Part shown: piece after piece, positions 11,298 through 18,957 of the stretch
How the letters are laid out: the number at the start of each line of letters is the position of its first letter
Numbering within the stretch: position 1 is the stretch's first letter
Virus record (IMG/VR): IMGVR_UViG_3300027797_001023
Coordinates: 1 to 21,428 of that record
Length of the DNA: 21,428 nucleotides
Strand: one strand, 5' to 3'
From: a virus
Made by a program: the position numbers and the translations under genes
Notes under the pieces: model-generated
The model's input: the letters and a program-made list of their open reading frames with translations, nothing else
Database searches by the model: none
Told to the model about the DNA's origin: nothing

Positions 11298-12890
11298 ATG
11301 GCTGTTGTCCAGATATCAAAAATCCAGGTCAGAAGAGGCCTCAAGAATGCAGGGATCGGTGTTCCTCAACTGAGCGCAGCAGAATTTGCATGGGCAGTGG
11401 ATTCCCAAGAATTGTTTATAGGTAACGGCAGCGTGGCCGATGGTGCTCCTTATGTGGGCAATACCAAAGTGCTCACTGAACATGACAACATACTAGAACT
11501 TGCGGCCAGTTATAGATTCGGTGAAACTGACCCATCCATAGCGCACAGTGTTTCTAGGTCACTTCAGACCAAACTAGATGAATATGTCAGTGTGTTGGAC
11601 TTTGGAGCCATCCCGGATGGCAGCACAGACTGTGTGCCATTTTTTCAAGATGCCTTGAATGAATTGTTTAGAAACATAGATCCTACATTCAAAAAAACTC
11701 TACTAATCCCCAACGGCACATATTTTCTCAGCAGCAACTTAAAAATTCCTAGCACGGCAAAGATACAAGGAGAAACTAGAGACGGTGCTATTCTGCAAAT
11801 AGGCAACAACAGTATTTTGTTTGTCACAGCCAACGGTCAAGAAGTTGCAGAATTCACCAGCAGCAATAGACCAACCAATGTCAACATTGGTAATTTAACA
11901 ATCAATCACAATCAAGGTCAAACAGTATTGACCGGAGTAGCAAACAGTGTGTTCACCAATGTAAAATGGACCAGTAACTACGTGTTGGGAGACCCTATTG
12001 TTGGTGATATTCAAAACGCCAATCCATCATTGTACTGGGAAAACAGTCTTGATGGTACTAAAGTAACCAACATCACGCTCAAAGACTGTGTGTGGCAATC
12101 AACTCCGTTGGCTGTGAGATCTGATCAGATTACCATAGATTCCAGTGCTCCACCAAATTTTGATACCAGCGTGAAATTTGACGGCTGCAGATTTTTTGTC
12201 TGCAACACTGCAATAGTGATCAACGGTGTTCCTGGTCAAGGCAACCTGTGGCGTGTGTTTGACTGTGAGTTCGAAGAAATTGCCGCACATGCCTTTATAT
12301 CTGACAACGGTACAGGCACAGTGATACAACGTGCCAAATTTATTAACTGCGGCAACAACACCAACAGCGCAGCCACTCCAACCTCCAGCATCGTCAAGTT
12401 CGGAGAGAAAAATGGTAATGCTGTGATTGACAGCACCAGCAATAGACATCAAGCAGCAGGATTCACCGCAGTGAGTACTACACCTGCAATAACAGAAGTT
12501 GAAAACGCCTCCAGAGTCAGTTTGATAGATATGAATTATGAAATAATCTATCTATCAGACGGTTTTAAACCACTGTCAGTATTTGCAGCATTCAACAGAT
12601 ATACCTACATAGATTATGTTTTACAGTTAGGCGATCATTCACGAGCAGGACAAATAGTGGTAATGATCACTGAGTCAGTGGGCGAATTCACATTCTCCGA
12701 CAACTACGTGTATTCATCACCCAGTTCATCTACACCAGAGGGGATTCTTATGACAGATTTTGTTTTTAATGTAGAATTAAAAGACAACGATGGCGACAGT
12801 GGAATTGAAACACTGTTGTTGTCATATCGAAATCCGCTGTCTTCCGGTCAACCCGGAACGATATCATATTCAATATCGTACGGTGTTTGA
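11298..12890 (+). CDS. Tail spike/fibre with pectate-lyase-like beta-helix
   Basis: A 530-residue late structural protein. Residues about 5-60 (QISKIQVRRG, then ELFIGNG and GNTKVLT) resemble the N-terminal domain of phage tropism determinants and fibres, which attaches the protein to the tail. Residues about 97-120 (VSVLDFGAIPDGSTD) are the typical entry to a pectate-lyase-3 type right-handed beta-helix. The helix continues to about residue 440 with repeated short strands and Asn/Gly turns. The C-terminal 80 residues are beta-rich. It probably binds and possibly degrades a host surface polysaccharide; catalytic residues cannot be picked out safely. The stop overlaps the next gene's proposed GTG by eight bases. 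Such spikes are often exchanged between phages, so it may differ in origin from its neighbours. Confidence 0.8.
   Translation: MAVVQISKIQVRRGLKNAGIGVPQLSAAEFAWAVDSQELFIGNGSVADGAPYVGNTKVLTEHDNILELAASYRFGETDPSIAHSVSRSLQTKLDEYVSVLDFGAIPDGSTDCVPFFQDALNELFRNIDPTFKKTLLIPNGTYFLSSNLKIPSTAKIQGETRDGAILQIGNNSILFVTANGQEVAEFTSSNRPTNVNIGNLTINHNQGQTVLTGVANSVFTNVKWTSNYVLGDPIVGDIQNANPSLYWENSLDGTKVTNITLKDCVWQSTPLAVRSDQITIDSSAPPNFDTSVKFDGCRFFVCNTAIVINGVPGQGNLWRVFDCEFEEIAAHAFISDNGTGTVIQRAKFINCGNNTNSAATPTSSIVKFGEKNGNAVIDSTSNRHQAAGFTAVSTTPAITEVENASRVSLIDMNYEIIYLSDGFKPLSVFAAFNRYTYIDYVLQLGDHSRAGQIVVMITESVGEFTFSDNYVYSSPSSSTPEGILMTDFVFNVELKDNDGDSGIETLLLSYRNPLSSGQPGTISYSISYGV
12842..12878 (+). other. Two adjacent hairpins at the end of the spike gene
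   Basis: TTCCGG/CCGGAA with a five-base loop (12842-12858) is followed directly by CGATAT/ATATCG with an eight-base loop (12859-12878). They lie within the last codons of the spike gene, ending four bases before the GTG at 12883. They could affect translation of the next gene or mark a module joint. Confidence 0.45.
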
Positions 12891-13317
12891 TCTTTACGGA
12901 AACGAAAGATTATTCAAATGGAAGCAGTTCAGAGATAGTTTAGAAGTTAGCAACGATCCTATGGATGACGTTGCTAAACTCTGGAGCCAGGCTCCATTTG
13001 TTAATCCTTTCTTAGACCCCCAACAACCAACGTCTTGGCCCGATCCTTGGCATTTGGTTATCGACGGCAAGCTAGATGATCTTGCTATTTGTCTCGGTAT
13101 GCTGTATACTATTAAATTAACACAGCGGTTTATAGATACCGTTTGTGAGATACATAAGTCTATGCTCCCCAAAGATCACGAACCAAAATTCTTTCTAGTA
13201 GCAGATAATGCTGTGTTAAATTACGAACCTAGAATAGCGCATGATCTTAAAGTGCTACAAGAAATCAAAACCGACATCGTGTGGTCCAGTTCGGCATTAC
13301 CAATAAATATCAAATAA
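12883..13317 (+). CDS. Conserved hypothetical phage protein, about 144 aa (GTG start)
   Basis: A globular protein opening (V/M)FDLYGNERLFKWKQFRD, with central PTSWPDPWHLVIDGKLDD (about residues 46-63) and a C-terminal IVWSSSALPI segment. I recall similar Trp-Pro-Asp-Pro-Trp-containing hypothetical proteins in marine T4-type phages, function unknown. The frame extends upstream to an ATG at 12790, but that part overlaps the spike gene and has a Cys-run composition unlike a real protein. The GTG at 12883 begins the natural-looking sequence. No strong ribosome site is seen; translation may be coupled to spike termination eight bases later. Start uncertain. The next gene is nrdA, 13 bases on, with a late-type box overlapping this gene's end. 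Confidence 0.6.
   Translation: MFDLYGNERLFKWKQFRDSLEVSNDPMDDVAKLWSQAPFVNPFLDPQQPTSWPDPWHLVIDGKLDDLAICLGMLYTIKLTQRFIDTVCEIHKSMLPKDHEPKFFLVADNAVLNYEPRIAHDLKVLQEIKTDIVWSSSALPINIK
13302..13309 (+). promoter_or_regulatory. Late-promoter-like box AATAAATA before nrdA
   Basis: AATAAATA, one mismatch, in the last codons of the upstream gene and 21 bases before the nrdA ATG. Reductase genes are normally early in T4, so a late box here is surprising and may be chance. Confidence 0.35.
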
Positions 13318-13330
13318 AGTAGAGACATAG

Positions 13331-15658
13331 ATGGAAATAACAGTAATCAAAAGAAATGGTGATCGAGAGCCACTCACCATTGAGAAATGGCAGGCACAGG
13401 TGGCAAAAGTATGTAGTGGTATTGCAGACGTCAGCCAAAGCATGATCGAGATCAAAGCACAACCGCATTTCTATGACGGTATCACAACTAGAGAAGTAGA
13501 TGAAATCACTCTGAGAGCTATTGTTGATCTCATAGATGTTGAAAACAATCCAGATGTGGGCCATGTCAATTATCAATACGTGGCAGGCAAACAGCGAGTA
13601 TCAATGTTGCGTAAAGATGTCTACGGCAGTTACACTCCTCCTTCGTTATATGAAATAGTTAAGACCAATGTAGCCACCGGTCTGTATACTCCTGACTTAC
13701 TTGTGTGGTATACCGAAGATGACTGGAACAAGATGAATGACATGTTGGATCATGAAAAGGATGAAACATATTCATACGCCGCTATTGAACAATTAATCGA
13801 GAAGTACTTGGTTAAGAACCGTAGTACCAAACAGACATATGAAACTCCCCAGATTAGATATATGGTTGCAGCCGCAACTGTGTTTCATAAAGAGGAACCT
13901 AATGCAGCTCGTATGCGTTATATCAAAGAGTATTACAATGCCGCCAGTGATGGTCTTTTTACTCTTGCTACTCCTGTACTCGCTGGCCTTGGTACTCCTA
14001 CCAAACAGTTTAGTAGCTGTGTTCTTATTCGTAGCGATGACGATCTCGACTCTATTTTTGCCTCTGGGGAAATGATGGCCAAGTATGCCAGCAAACGTGC
14101 TGGCATTGGCCTAGAGATTGGGCGACTACGTCCATTGGGCAGTCCCATCAGAGGTGGTGAGATTATGCATACTGGTATGATACCATTCTTAAAGAAATGG
14201 TTTGGAGATTTGCGATCATGTTCACAAGGAGGTATTCGCAATGCAAGTGCTACTGTATTCTATCCTATTTGGCATCTTCAGTTTGATGATCTTATTGTAC
14301 TTAAAAACAACCAAGGAACAGAAGAAACCCGAGTCCGTCATATGGATTATGGGGTTGTGCTTAGTGCCTTCTTCTGGAGACGATTTAGAAACAAAGAAGA
14401 CATAACATTCTTTGACCCCAATGAAGTGCCAGACTTATACGAAGCATTTTACAACAACATCAAACTGTTTGAAGAGTTGTATGTGAAATATGAAAAGCAA
14501 TCAGGACTACGTAAAAAAACTATGAGTGCTGAGGAAGTATTCAAGAGCGGCATATTAAAAGAACGCACTGACACAGGTCGTATCTATCTTGTGTTTATTG
14601 ACAATGTACAAAATCAAGGACCATTTGATCCTGCGTACCACACAATTTATCAAAGCAATCTATGTTGCGAGATCCTACTACCAACTAAGTCATTCAAACG
14701 TCTTGATGATGCAGAAGGACGCATTGCGTTATGTACACTGGGATCTATTAACTGGGGAGCATTCCGTAATCCAGAAGACATGCGCAGGGCTTGCCGCATA
14801 TTACAGCGCAGTCTATGTAACATACTTGATTACCAAGACTTTTTAAGTATTCAAAGTAAATTAAGTAACGATGAAATATCACCGTTGGGTATTGGTGTCA
14901 CTAATTTGGCCTATTGGCATGCCAAACGTAGCTACCAGTATGGTGAGAAAGATGCACTGCAAGATGTTAAAAGCTGGATGGAACATCAAGCATACTATCT
15001 AACAGAAGCCACAGTAGAACTGGCCAAGGAACGTGGCGCATGTACACACAGTGAACACACACGTTATGGACAAGGAGTTTTTCCATGGGAACTACGTGCT
15101 GATGGTGCAAATCAATTGGCAGACTTTACTCCTGAATTGGACTGGGAAACACTACGCACTAATATGAAACAATATGGAGTGCGTAATGCCACACTAATGG
15201 CCATTGCTCCAGTTGAATCAAGTTCAGTTGTGATTAACAGTACCAATGGTATTGAAATGCCAATGAGTCTTATCAGTGTTAAGGAATCAAAAGCTGGATC
15301 ATTTATTCAAGTTGTTCCTGAGTATCATAGATTGAAAAACAAGTATCAACTTATGTGGGATCAAAAGGACTGTGATGGCTATTTGAAAACTGCGGCAGTG
15401 CTTGCGGCCTATGTGGATCAAAGTATCAGCACTAACACATTCTATAATCCCGCACACTTTGCAGATCGCAAAGTACCAACTACATTGATTGCTAAGAACT
15501 TGATGCAAGCACACATATGGGGATTAAAAACATTCTACTACAGTTTGATCAACAAGCAAGGATCCAAGTCAGCCGCTGAGCCTACTCCAGTTGAGGTACA
15601 CTACAACGGACATCAACTAGAGGAATTAGAAGAAGATTGTGAGGCATGTAAACTATAA
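13331..15658 (+). CDS. nrdA: Ribonucleoside-diphosphate reductase, class Ia, large subunit
   Basis: A 775-residue catalytic subunit, close to the usual length (about 760). It reduces NDPs to dNDPs with NrdB. An N-terminal ATP-cone (VIKRNGDREPLTIEKWQ, residues 5-21) suggests allosteric control by ATP/dATP. Active-site residues are in place: Cys230 (FSSCVLI), the radical motif NLCCE (Asn443, Cys445, Glu447), Cys468 (IALCTLGSIN), and a C-terminal CEACKL tail whose cysteine pair carries reducing power from glutaredoxin. An extra Cys446 beside the radical Cys445 replaces the Leu of the E. coli enzyme. The start has only a weak AGAG-type ribosome site. The stop overlaps the next ATG by one base (TAATG), so the aldolase-like gene is co-translated. 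Confidence 0.95.
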   Translation: MEITVIKRNGDREPLTIEKWQAQVAKVCSGIADVSQSMIEIKAQPHFYDGITTREVDEITLRAIVDLIDVENNPDVGHVNYQYVAGKQRVSMLRKDVYGSYTPPSLYEIVKTNVATGLYTPDLLVWYTEDDWNKMNDMLDHEKDETYSYAAIEQLIEKYLVKNRSTKQTYETPQIRYMVAAATVFHKEEPNAARMRYIKEYYNAASDGLFTLATPVLAGLGTPTKQFSSCVLIRSDDDLDSIFASGEMMAKYASKRAGIGLEIGRLRPLGSPIRGGEIMHTGMIPFLKKWFGDLRSCSQGGIRNASATVFYPIWHLQFDDLIVLKNNQGTEETRVRHMDYGVVLSAFFWRRFRNKEDITFFDPNEVPDLYEAFYNNIKLFEELYVKYEKQSGLRKKTMSAEEVFKSGILKERTDTGRIYLVFIDNVQNQGPFDPAYHTIYQSNLCCEILLPTKSFKRLDDAEGRIALCTLGSINWGAFRNPEDMRRACRILQRSLCNILDYQDFLSIQSKLSNDEISPLGIGVTNLAYWHAKRSYQYGEKDALQDVKSWMEHQAYYLTEATVELAKERGACTHSEHTRYGQGVFPWELRADGANQLADFTPELDWETLRTNMKQYGVRNATLMAIAPVESSSVVINSTNGIEMPMSLISVKESKAGSFIQVVPEYHRLKNKYQLMWDQKDCDGYLKTAAVLAAYVDQSISTNTFYNPAHFADRKVPTTLIAKNLMQAHIWGLKTFYYSLINKQGSKSAAEPTPVEVHYNGHQLEELEEDCEACKL

Positions 15659-16308
15659 TGCTAGAAACTATATGTGACATAATGGTAGACGCTTACAAGC
15701 GCAATTGGATTACCAGTAGAGATGGAAATGTAAGCATACGACATCACGACCGTGATCATTTTTACATTACACCCAGCGGTGTGCGTAAACAAACTCTACA
15801 ACCAGATCAGTTTAAGAAGATTGGTATTGAAACAGGATACTATGATCAACCGCCAATTAGGTATTATTCTAGTAAAGAATTGGAATATACTGAGATCAGT
15901 AAAAACTTAAAGCCAAGCGGAGAACTGCCACTACACTTTGGACTACAAAAGGAAATGGGCCAGCATACTGGAGAGGTTCGTGTAGTGGTACATGTACACC
16001 CTACATACTGTATTGCCGCTATGCATGCCGGTATTGATCTAAGCACTATTAGTGAAGAGTTCCCAGAACTCAATCGCTATACAAAAGTAGCAAAGAATGT
16101 AGGGGACGTTCCGCCAATTAGTCAAGAGCTTGCAGATCGTTGTCATGAAAATCTATGGCTCCGTAAAGATGGTACAATTGGTTTTGATATTGTAGGAATT
16201 AAAGGACATGGGGTTGTTGCTATTGATACAACACCGTGGCGAGCATACGAACACATAGAAAGATTAGAACATATTTGTAAGATAGTATTAGCATCAGGGA
16301 AATATTAA
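15658..16308 (+). CDS. Class II aldolase/adducin-family protein
   Basis: A 216-residue member of the L-fuculose-phosphate aldolase/adducin family. It shows the phosphate-binding GN (residues 23-24, RDGNVSIR) and TPSG (38-41), Glu89 in SGELPLH, the zinc-binding His pair in VHVHPTY (His112, His114) and the third zinc His184 in IKGHGVV. All the metal ligands and the catalytic-type Glu are present, so it is probably active, cleaving or making a sugar-phosphate such as a ketose-1-phosphate; the substrate is unknown. It starts on the last base of the nrdA stop, so it is in the reductase operon. A link could be sugar-phosphate supply for nucleotides, but this is speculation. Residues 60-85 form an insert relative to my memory of the smaller aldolases. 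Confidence 0.85.
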   Translation: MLETICDIMVDAYKRNWITSRDGNVSIRHHDRDHFYITPSGVRKQTLQPDQFKKIGIETGYYDQPPIRYYSSKELEYTEISKNLKPSGELPLHFGLQKEMGQHTGEVRVVVHVHPTYCIAAMHAGIDLSTISEEFPELNRYTKVAKNVGDVPPISQELADRCHENLWLRKDGTIGFDIVGIKGHGVVAIDTTPWRAYEHIERLEHICKIVLASGKY

Positions 16309-16941
16309 ATGAGTTTTTTAGTAGCAAACCTACCACCAGTAAAATGTTTTGTTCGTAGAGAATTCTTATATGACTTTACAAAAGGTCACGGAGAACTTGA
16401 ACCTTGTTGGTGGATATCGATAAAGTCTCAAAGAAGTCAAGCATTTAGAATTGAATCATATCTCAATCAATATGGTGCGCTATATGACAAACTTCCACTT
16501 CATGCCTACTGTTGGAAACCCATAGAAGGTGATCCTTATCCGTTAGACTTCTTGCAGTTATGGAACAGTATGTCTTATGATATCGCTGTGATTAGAAAAG
16601 CCATGATTGCTAACATGCGATGTAAAATCAAAATGAAGGATGGATCCTGGTTAGAAGGGGAATATCTTTTTACAGTTGATTCTGCACATCCAGATTTTAA
16701 TGTTATAGATTGCGGTCATAGTGAAGATGTTGAGGATCACAAATCTTTTAACTTTATTAAATGCGACAACGGACAATTTGCCGCACAGCCAAACAATCGT
16801 ATTGTTATTTTAGAACCAGCAAGTAATCCTAAAGAAATGAAAATACCAGATTTTAATGTCGCTACCACTAGATGGAATGTTGAAATGGACCCAAAGTGGG
16901 ACTTTGGGTTGCCAGAAAACAAATGGCGTATGAACGAATAA
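16309..16941 (+). CDS. Conserved hypothetical phage protein, 210 aa
   Basis: Not assigned to a function. Soluble mixed alpha/beta protein with many aromatics: opens MSFLVANLPPVKCFVRRE, has PCWWISIKSQRSQAFRIES (residues 33-51), an LPLHAYCW segment (63-70), a beta-hairpin with CKIKMKDGSWLEGEYLFTVD (105-124), and ends FGLPENKWRMNE. I have an impression of similar proteins beside nrdB in marine T4-type phages. The start directly abuts the aldolase stop, with GGGAAATATTAA before the ATG, almost the same as the ribosome leader of nrdB (AGGAAAATATTAA) and glutaredoxin (AAGGAAATATT). Part of the reductase operon; possibly an accessory nucleotide-metabolism protein, but untested. Confidence 0.7.
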   Translation: MSFLVANLPPVKCFVRREFLYDFTKGHGELEPCWWISIKSQRSQAFRIESYLNQYGALYDKLPLHAYCWKPIEGDPYPLDFLQLWNSMSYDIAVIRKAMIANMRCKIKMKDGSWLEGEYLFTVDSAHPDFNVIDCGHSEDVEDHKSFNFIKCDNGQFAAQPNNRIVILEPASNPKEMKIPDFNVATTRWNVEMDPKWDFGLPENKWRMNE

Positions 16942-16955
16942 CAGGAAAATATTAA

Positions 16956-18056
16956 ATGAGTAAACAACAATATAATTTAAACACAAAGACAGACTATCTT
17001 AATCGTAAGATGTTTCTTGACCCAGCTGGTCCAGTAACTATACAACGTTTTGAAGAAGTTAAGTACAAGAAGATTGCAGACTTTGAACAAACTGCACGTG
17101 GCTTCTTTTGGCAACCAGAAGAGATTAGTCTAAGCAAGGATGCTAACGACTTTAAAGATGCCAGTGATGCAGTTAAGCATATCTTTACCAGTAACCTATT
17201 ACGCCAAACAGCACTGGACAGTTTACAAGGTCGTGGCCCTAGTCAAATCTTTATGCCAGTGATCAGTTTGCCAGAACTAGAAGCATTGGTCTACAATTGG
17301 ACATTCTTTGAAACTAACATTCATTCAAAGAGCTACAGCCATATTATTCGCAACATCTACAATGTGCCCAAGGATGTGTTCAACACTATCCACGACACTA
17401 AAGAAATTGTGGATATGGCATCAAGTGTAGGCGACTACTATGAAGCATTACATAGAATTAACTGCATGAAAGAAATGGACGGATCAGTTAATGAAAAAGC
17501 TCATATCCGTGCAATCTGGATGGCACTACATGCAAGTTACGCTCTAGAAGCATTCCGCTTTATGGTTAGCTTTGCCACTAGTTTAGCTATGGTAGAGAAC
17601 AAGATCTTTATTGGTAACGGTAACATTATTCAGTTGATATTACAAGATGAATTATTACACAAAGGATGGACAGCCTATTTGATTAATCAAGTAGTCAAAG
17701 AAGATCCGCGTTTTGCTGAAGCCAAACAAGAATGTGAACAAGAAGTGTATCAACTGTACATGGATGTTATACGTGAAGAAAAAGCCTGGGCTGACTATTT
17801 GTTCAACAAAGGTCCAGTGATTGGACTTAATGCCAACATTCTAAAAGACTTTGTGGACTACACAGCAGTTGGCGCACTTAAAGACATTGGTCTAAAGTAT
17901 AACAATACTGCACCAAAGACAACACCAATTCCTTGGTTCAATAAACATACTGATACAAGTAAAAAACAAACTGCCTTACAAGAAAACGAATCAACTAATT
18001 ATGTAATTGGTGCAATGAGTGAGTCACTTGATTACGAAGCACTACCAAATTTTTAA
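16956..18056 (+). CDS. nrdB: Ribonucleoside-diphosphate reductase, class Ia, small (radical) subunit
   Basis: A 366-residue ferritin-like R2 protein holding the di-metal centre and tyrosyl radical. Ligand motifs are LLRQTALDSLQGR (Asp88), FFETNIHSKSYSH (Glu119, His123 and the radical Tyr127), ALEAFRF (Glu198) and QDELLH (Glu232, His235). Compared with E. coli and T4 R2 as I recall them (SETIHSRSY), there is one extra residue between the Glu and His ligands; this may be a helix bulge or a shared marine-phage trait. The C-terminal tail SESLDYEALPNF would bind NrdA. AGGA lies ten bases before the ATG. Two genes separate it from nrdA, and glutaredoxin follows by nine bases. Confidence 0.95.
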   Translation: MSKQQYNLNTKTDYLNRKMFLDPAGPVTIQRFEEVKYKKIADFEQTARGFFWQPEEISLSKDANDFKDASDAVKHIFTSNLLRQTALDSLQGRGPSQIFMPVISLPELEALVYNWTFFETNIHSKSYSHIIRNIYNVPKDVFNTIHDTKEIVDMASSVGDYYEALHRINCMKEMDGSVNEKAHIRAIWMALHASYALEAFRFMVSFATSLAMVENKIFIGNGNIIQLILQDELLHKGWTAYLINQVVKEDPRFAEAKQECEQEVYQLYMDVIREEKAWADYLFNKGPVIGLNANILKDFVDYTAVGALKDIGLKYNNTAPKTTPIPWFNKHTDTSKKQTALQENESTNYVIGAMSESLDYEALPNF

Positions 18057-18065
18057 GGAAATATT

Positions 18066-18305
18066 ATGAAAGCAACTATATGGTCTAAGTATCATTGCCC
18101 TTATTGCGATCAAGCAAAGGCGTTATTGAAAAATAAAGGAATCCCATTTGAAGAAAAGAAAATTGGTGATGGGTATAGCAAAGAGGAACTGTTAGAAGCA
18201 GTGCCTAATGCAAGAACAGTGCCACAAATCTTTTTAGATGATAAATTAATAGGTGGGTTCCAAGAGCTCAACGAACATTTAAAAAAGGTACAATATGTTA
18301 ATTAA
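18066..18305 (+). CDS. Glutaredoxin
   Basis: A 79-residue glutaredoxin/NrdH-sized thioredoxin-fold protein. The active site is CPYC (Cys11-Cys14, in SKYHCPYCDQ), the cis-proline loop is TVPQIF (residues 55-60), and the GG of IGGFQEL (67-68) fits the glutathione-binding loop. It would return electrons from glutathione to the C-terminal cysteine pair of NrdA. The gene lies nine bases after nrdB with a strong AAGGAAATATT leader. The following gene starts 11 bases before its stop, so the operon continues. Confidence 0.93.
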   Translation: MKATIWSKYHCPYCDQAKALLKNKGIPFEEKKIGDGYSKEELLEAVPNARTVPQIFLDDKLIGGFQELNEHLKKVQYVN

Positions 18306-18582
18306 TAAAGGTGTCTCATCAGGGGACATAGTAACAATCAAACTAACTTCAGGCGAGGAATTAGTGGCCAAGTTAATTGAAGAAAACCCAATGCAGATAA
18401 AGATTGCTAGACCATTAGTTTTAACAATGGGACAGCAAGGAATTGGTATGGTTCCGTACTTGTTTACCGTGGATCCTGATAAGGATATCAAAATGAGCAA
18501 ATCCACTATCACAGTGTTAGAAACCACTGAAGATTCTGCGGCCAAGCAATATATCAAAGCAACCACAGGGATCGTGACATAA
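18295..18582 (+). CDS. Small beta-rich hypothetical protein (Sm/SH3-like)
   Basis: A 95-residue protein. The start SSGDIVTIKLTSGEELVAKLIEE (residues 8-30, strand-turn-strand) resembles the beginning of Sm/LSM or SH3-like barrels; the middle is hydrophobic and Met-rich (VLTMGQQGIGMVPYLF, about 42-57). The rest (SKSTITVLE) adds strands before a helical end. I recall similar short proteins in marine T4-type phages with no known role. RNA binding, as in Hfq, is a possibility only. It overlaps the glutaredoxin gene by 11 bases, with AAAAAGG just upstream of its ATG. It is the last gene of the reductase operon. Confidence 0.65.
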   Translation: MLINKGVSSGDIVTIKLTSGEELVAKLIEENPMQIKIARPLVLTMGQQGIGMVPYLFTVDPDKDIKMSKSTITVLETTEDSAAKQYIKATTGIVT

Positions 18583-18601
18583 TAGTGTAATAAATACACT
18601 A
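18583..18601 (+). promoter_or_regulatory. Inverted repeat centred on a late-promoter box
   Basis: TAGTGTA and TACACTA (seven-base perfect arms) flank ATAAA; the AATAAATA box is 18589-18596. The right arm includes the first base of the ATG at 18601. It could be a promoter with an operator or hairpin, or a chance palindrome. Confidence 0.5.
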
Positions 18602-18957
18602 TGACCTATAAACTAAGGGCAGGCGCCCCATTTGATTTAGACAACTATTTTAACCGACCTGCTATAGACGCGGGTCCTTTTGTTAATCCGTACCCAGATG
18701 CGGCTGTGAGTAAAATAGATGGTGGGTTTTTTAATAGGCCCGCCACATTCACTATTGATGGTGGCAAAATACCCTTAGCGGGCACAGCAACATACGATCC
18801 AACAAAAACTTATACATCAGCAGATGTGTTGCCTGCTACAGCTATTGGCGGTCCTGAGTATTGGATATTAAATTATAACCCTAGAGTTTATAGAGATGGA
18901 TACATTTTAAATTTTGATCCATTAGTCACTGTTGATGGAAGCATACCCCCACCATGA
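18601..18957 (+). CDS. Gly/Pro/Asp-rich small virion-type protein, 118 aa
   Basis: Not recognised. The sequence repeats short aromatic-Gly-Pro modules: DNYFNRPAIDAGPF (14-27), GGFFNRPATFTIDGG (41-55) and YNPRVYRDGYILNFDP (91-106). It has few charged residues apart from Asp and no enzyme motif. Beta-turn-rich composition and position before a giant adhesin suggest a tail accessory or fibre-attachment protein. There is no Shine-Dalgarno; the late-type box ends four bases before the ATG. No other start codon exists further in that would keep the repeats. The TGA overlaps the next ATG (ATGA), so the adhesin is translationally coupled. Confidence 0.6.
   Translation: MTYKLRAGAPFDLDNYFNRPAIDAGPFVNPYPDAAVSKIDGGFFNRPATFTIDGGKIPLAGTATYDPTKTYTSADVLPATAIGGPEYWILNYNPRVYRDGYILNFDPLVTVDGSIPPP

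Noticed and set aside
12099-12452. Reverse-strand 117-codon frame in the spike gene
   Set aside because: Antisense to a convincing beta-helix coding region, with no supporting signals.
12790-12882. Upstream ATG extension of the gene starting at GTG 12883
   Set aside because: It runs out of frame through the spike gene and yields a Cys/His run unlike the rest of the protein; the spike frame fits better there.
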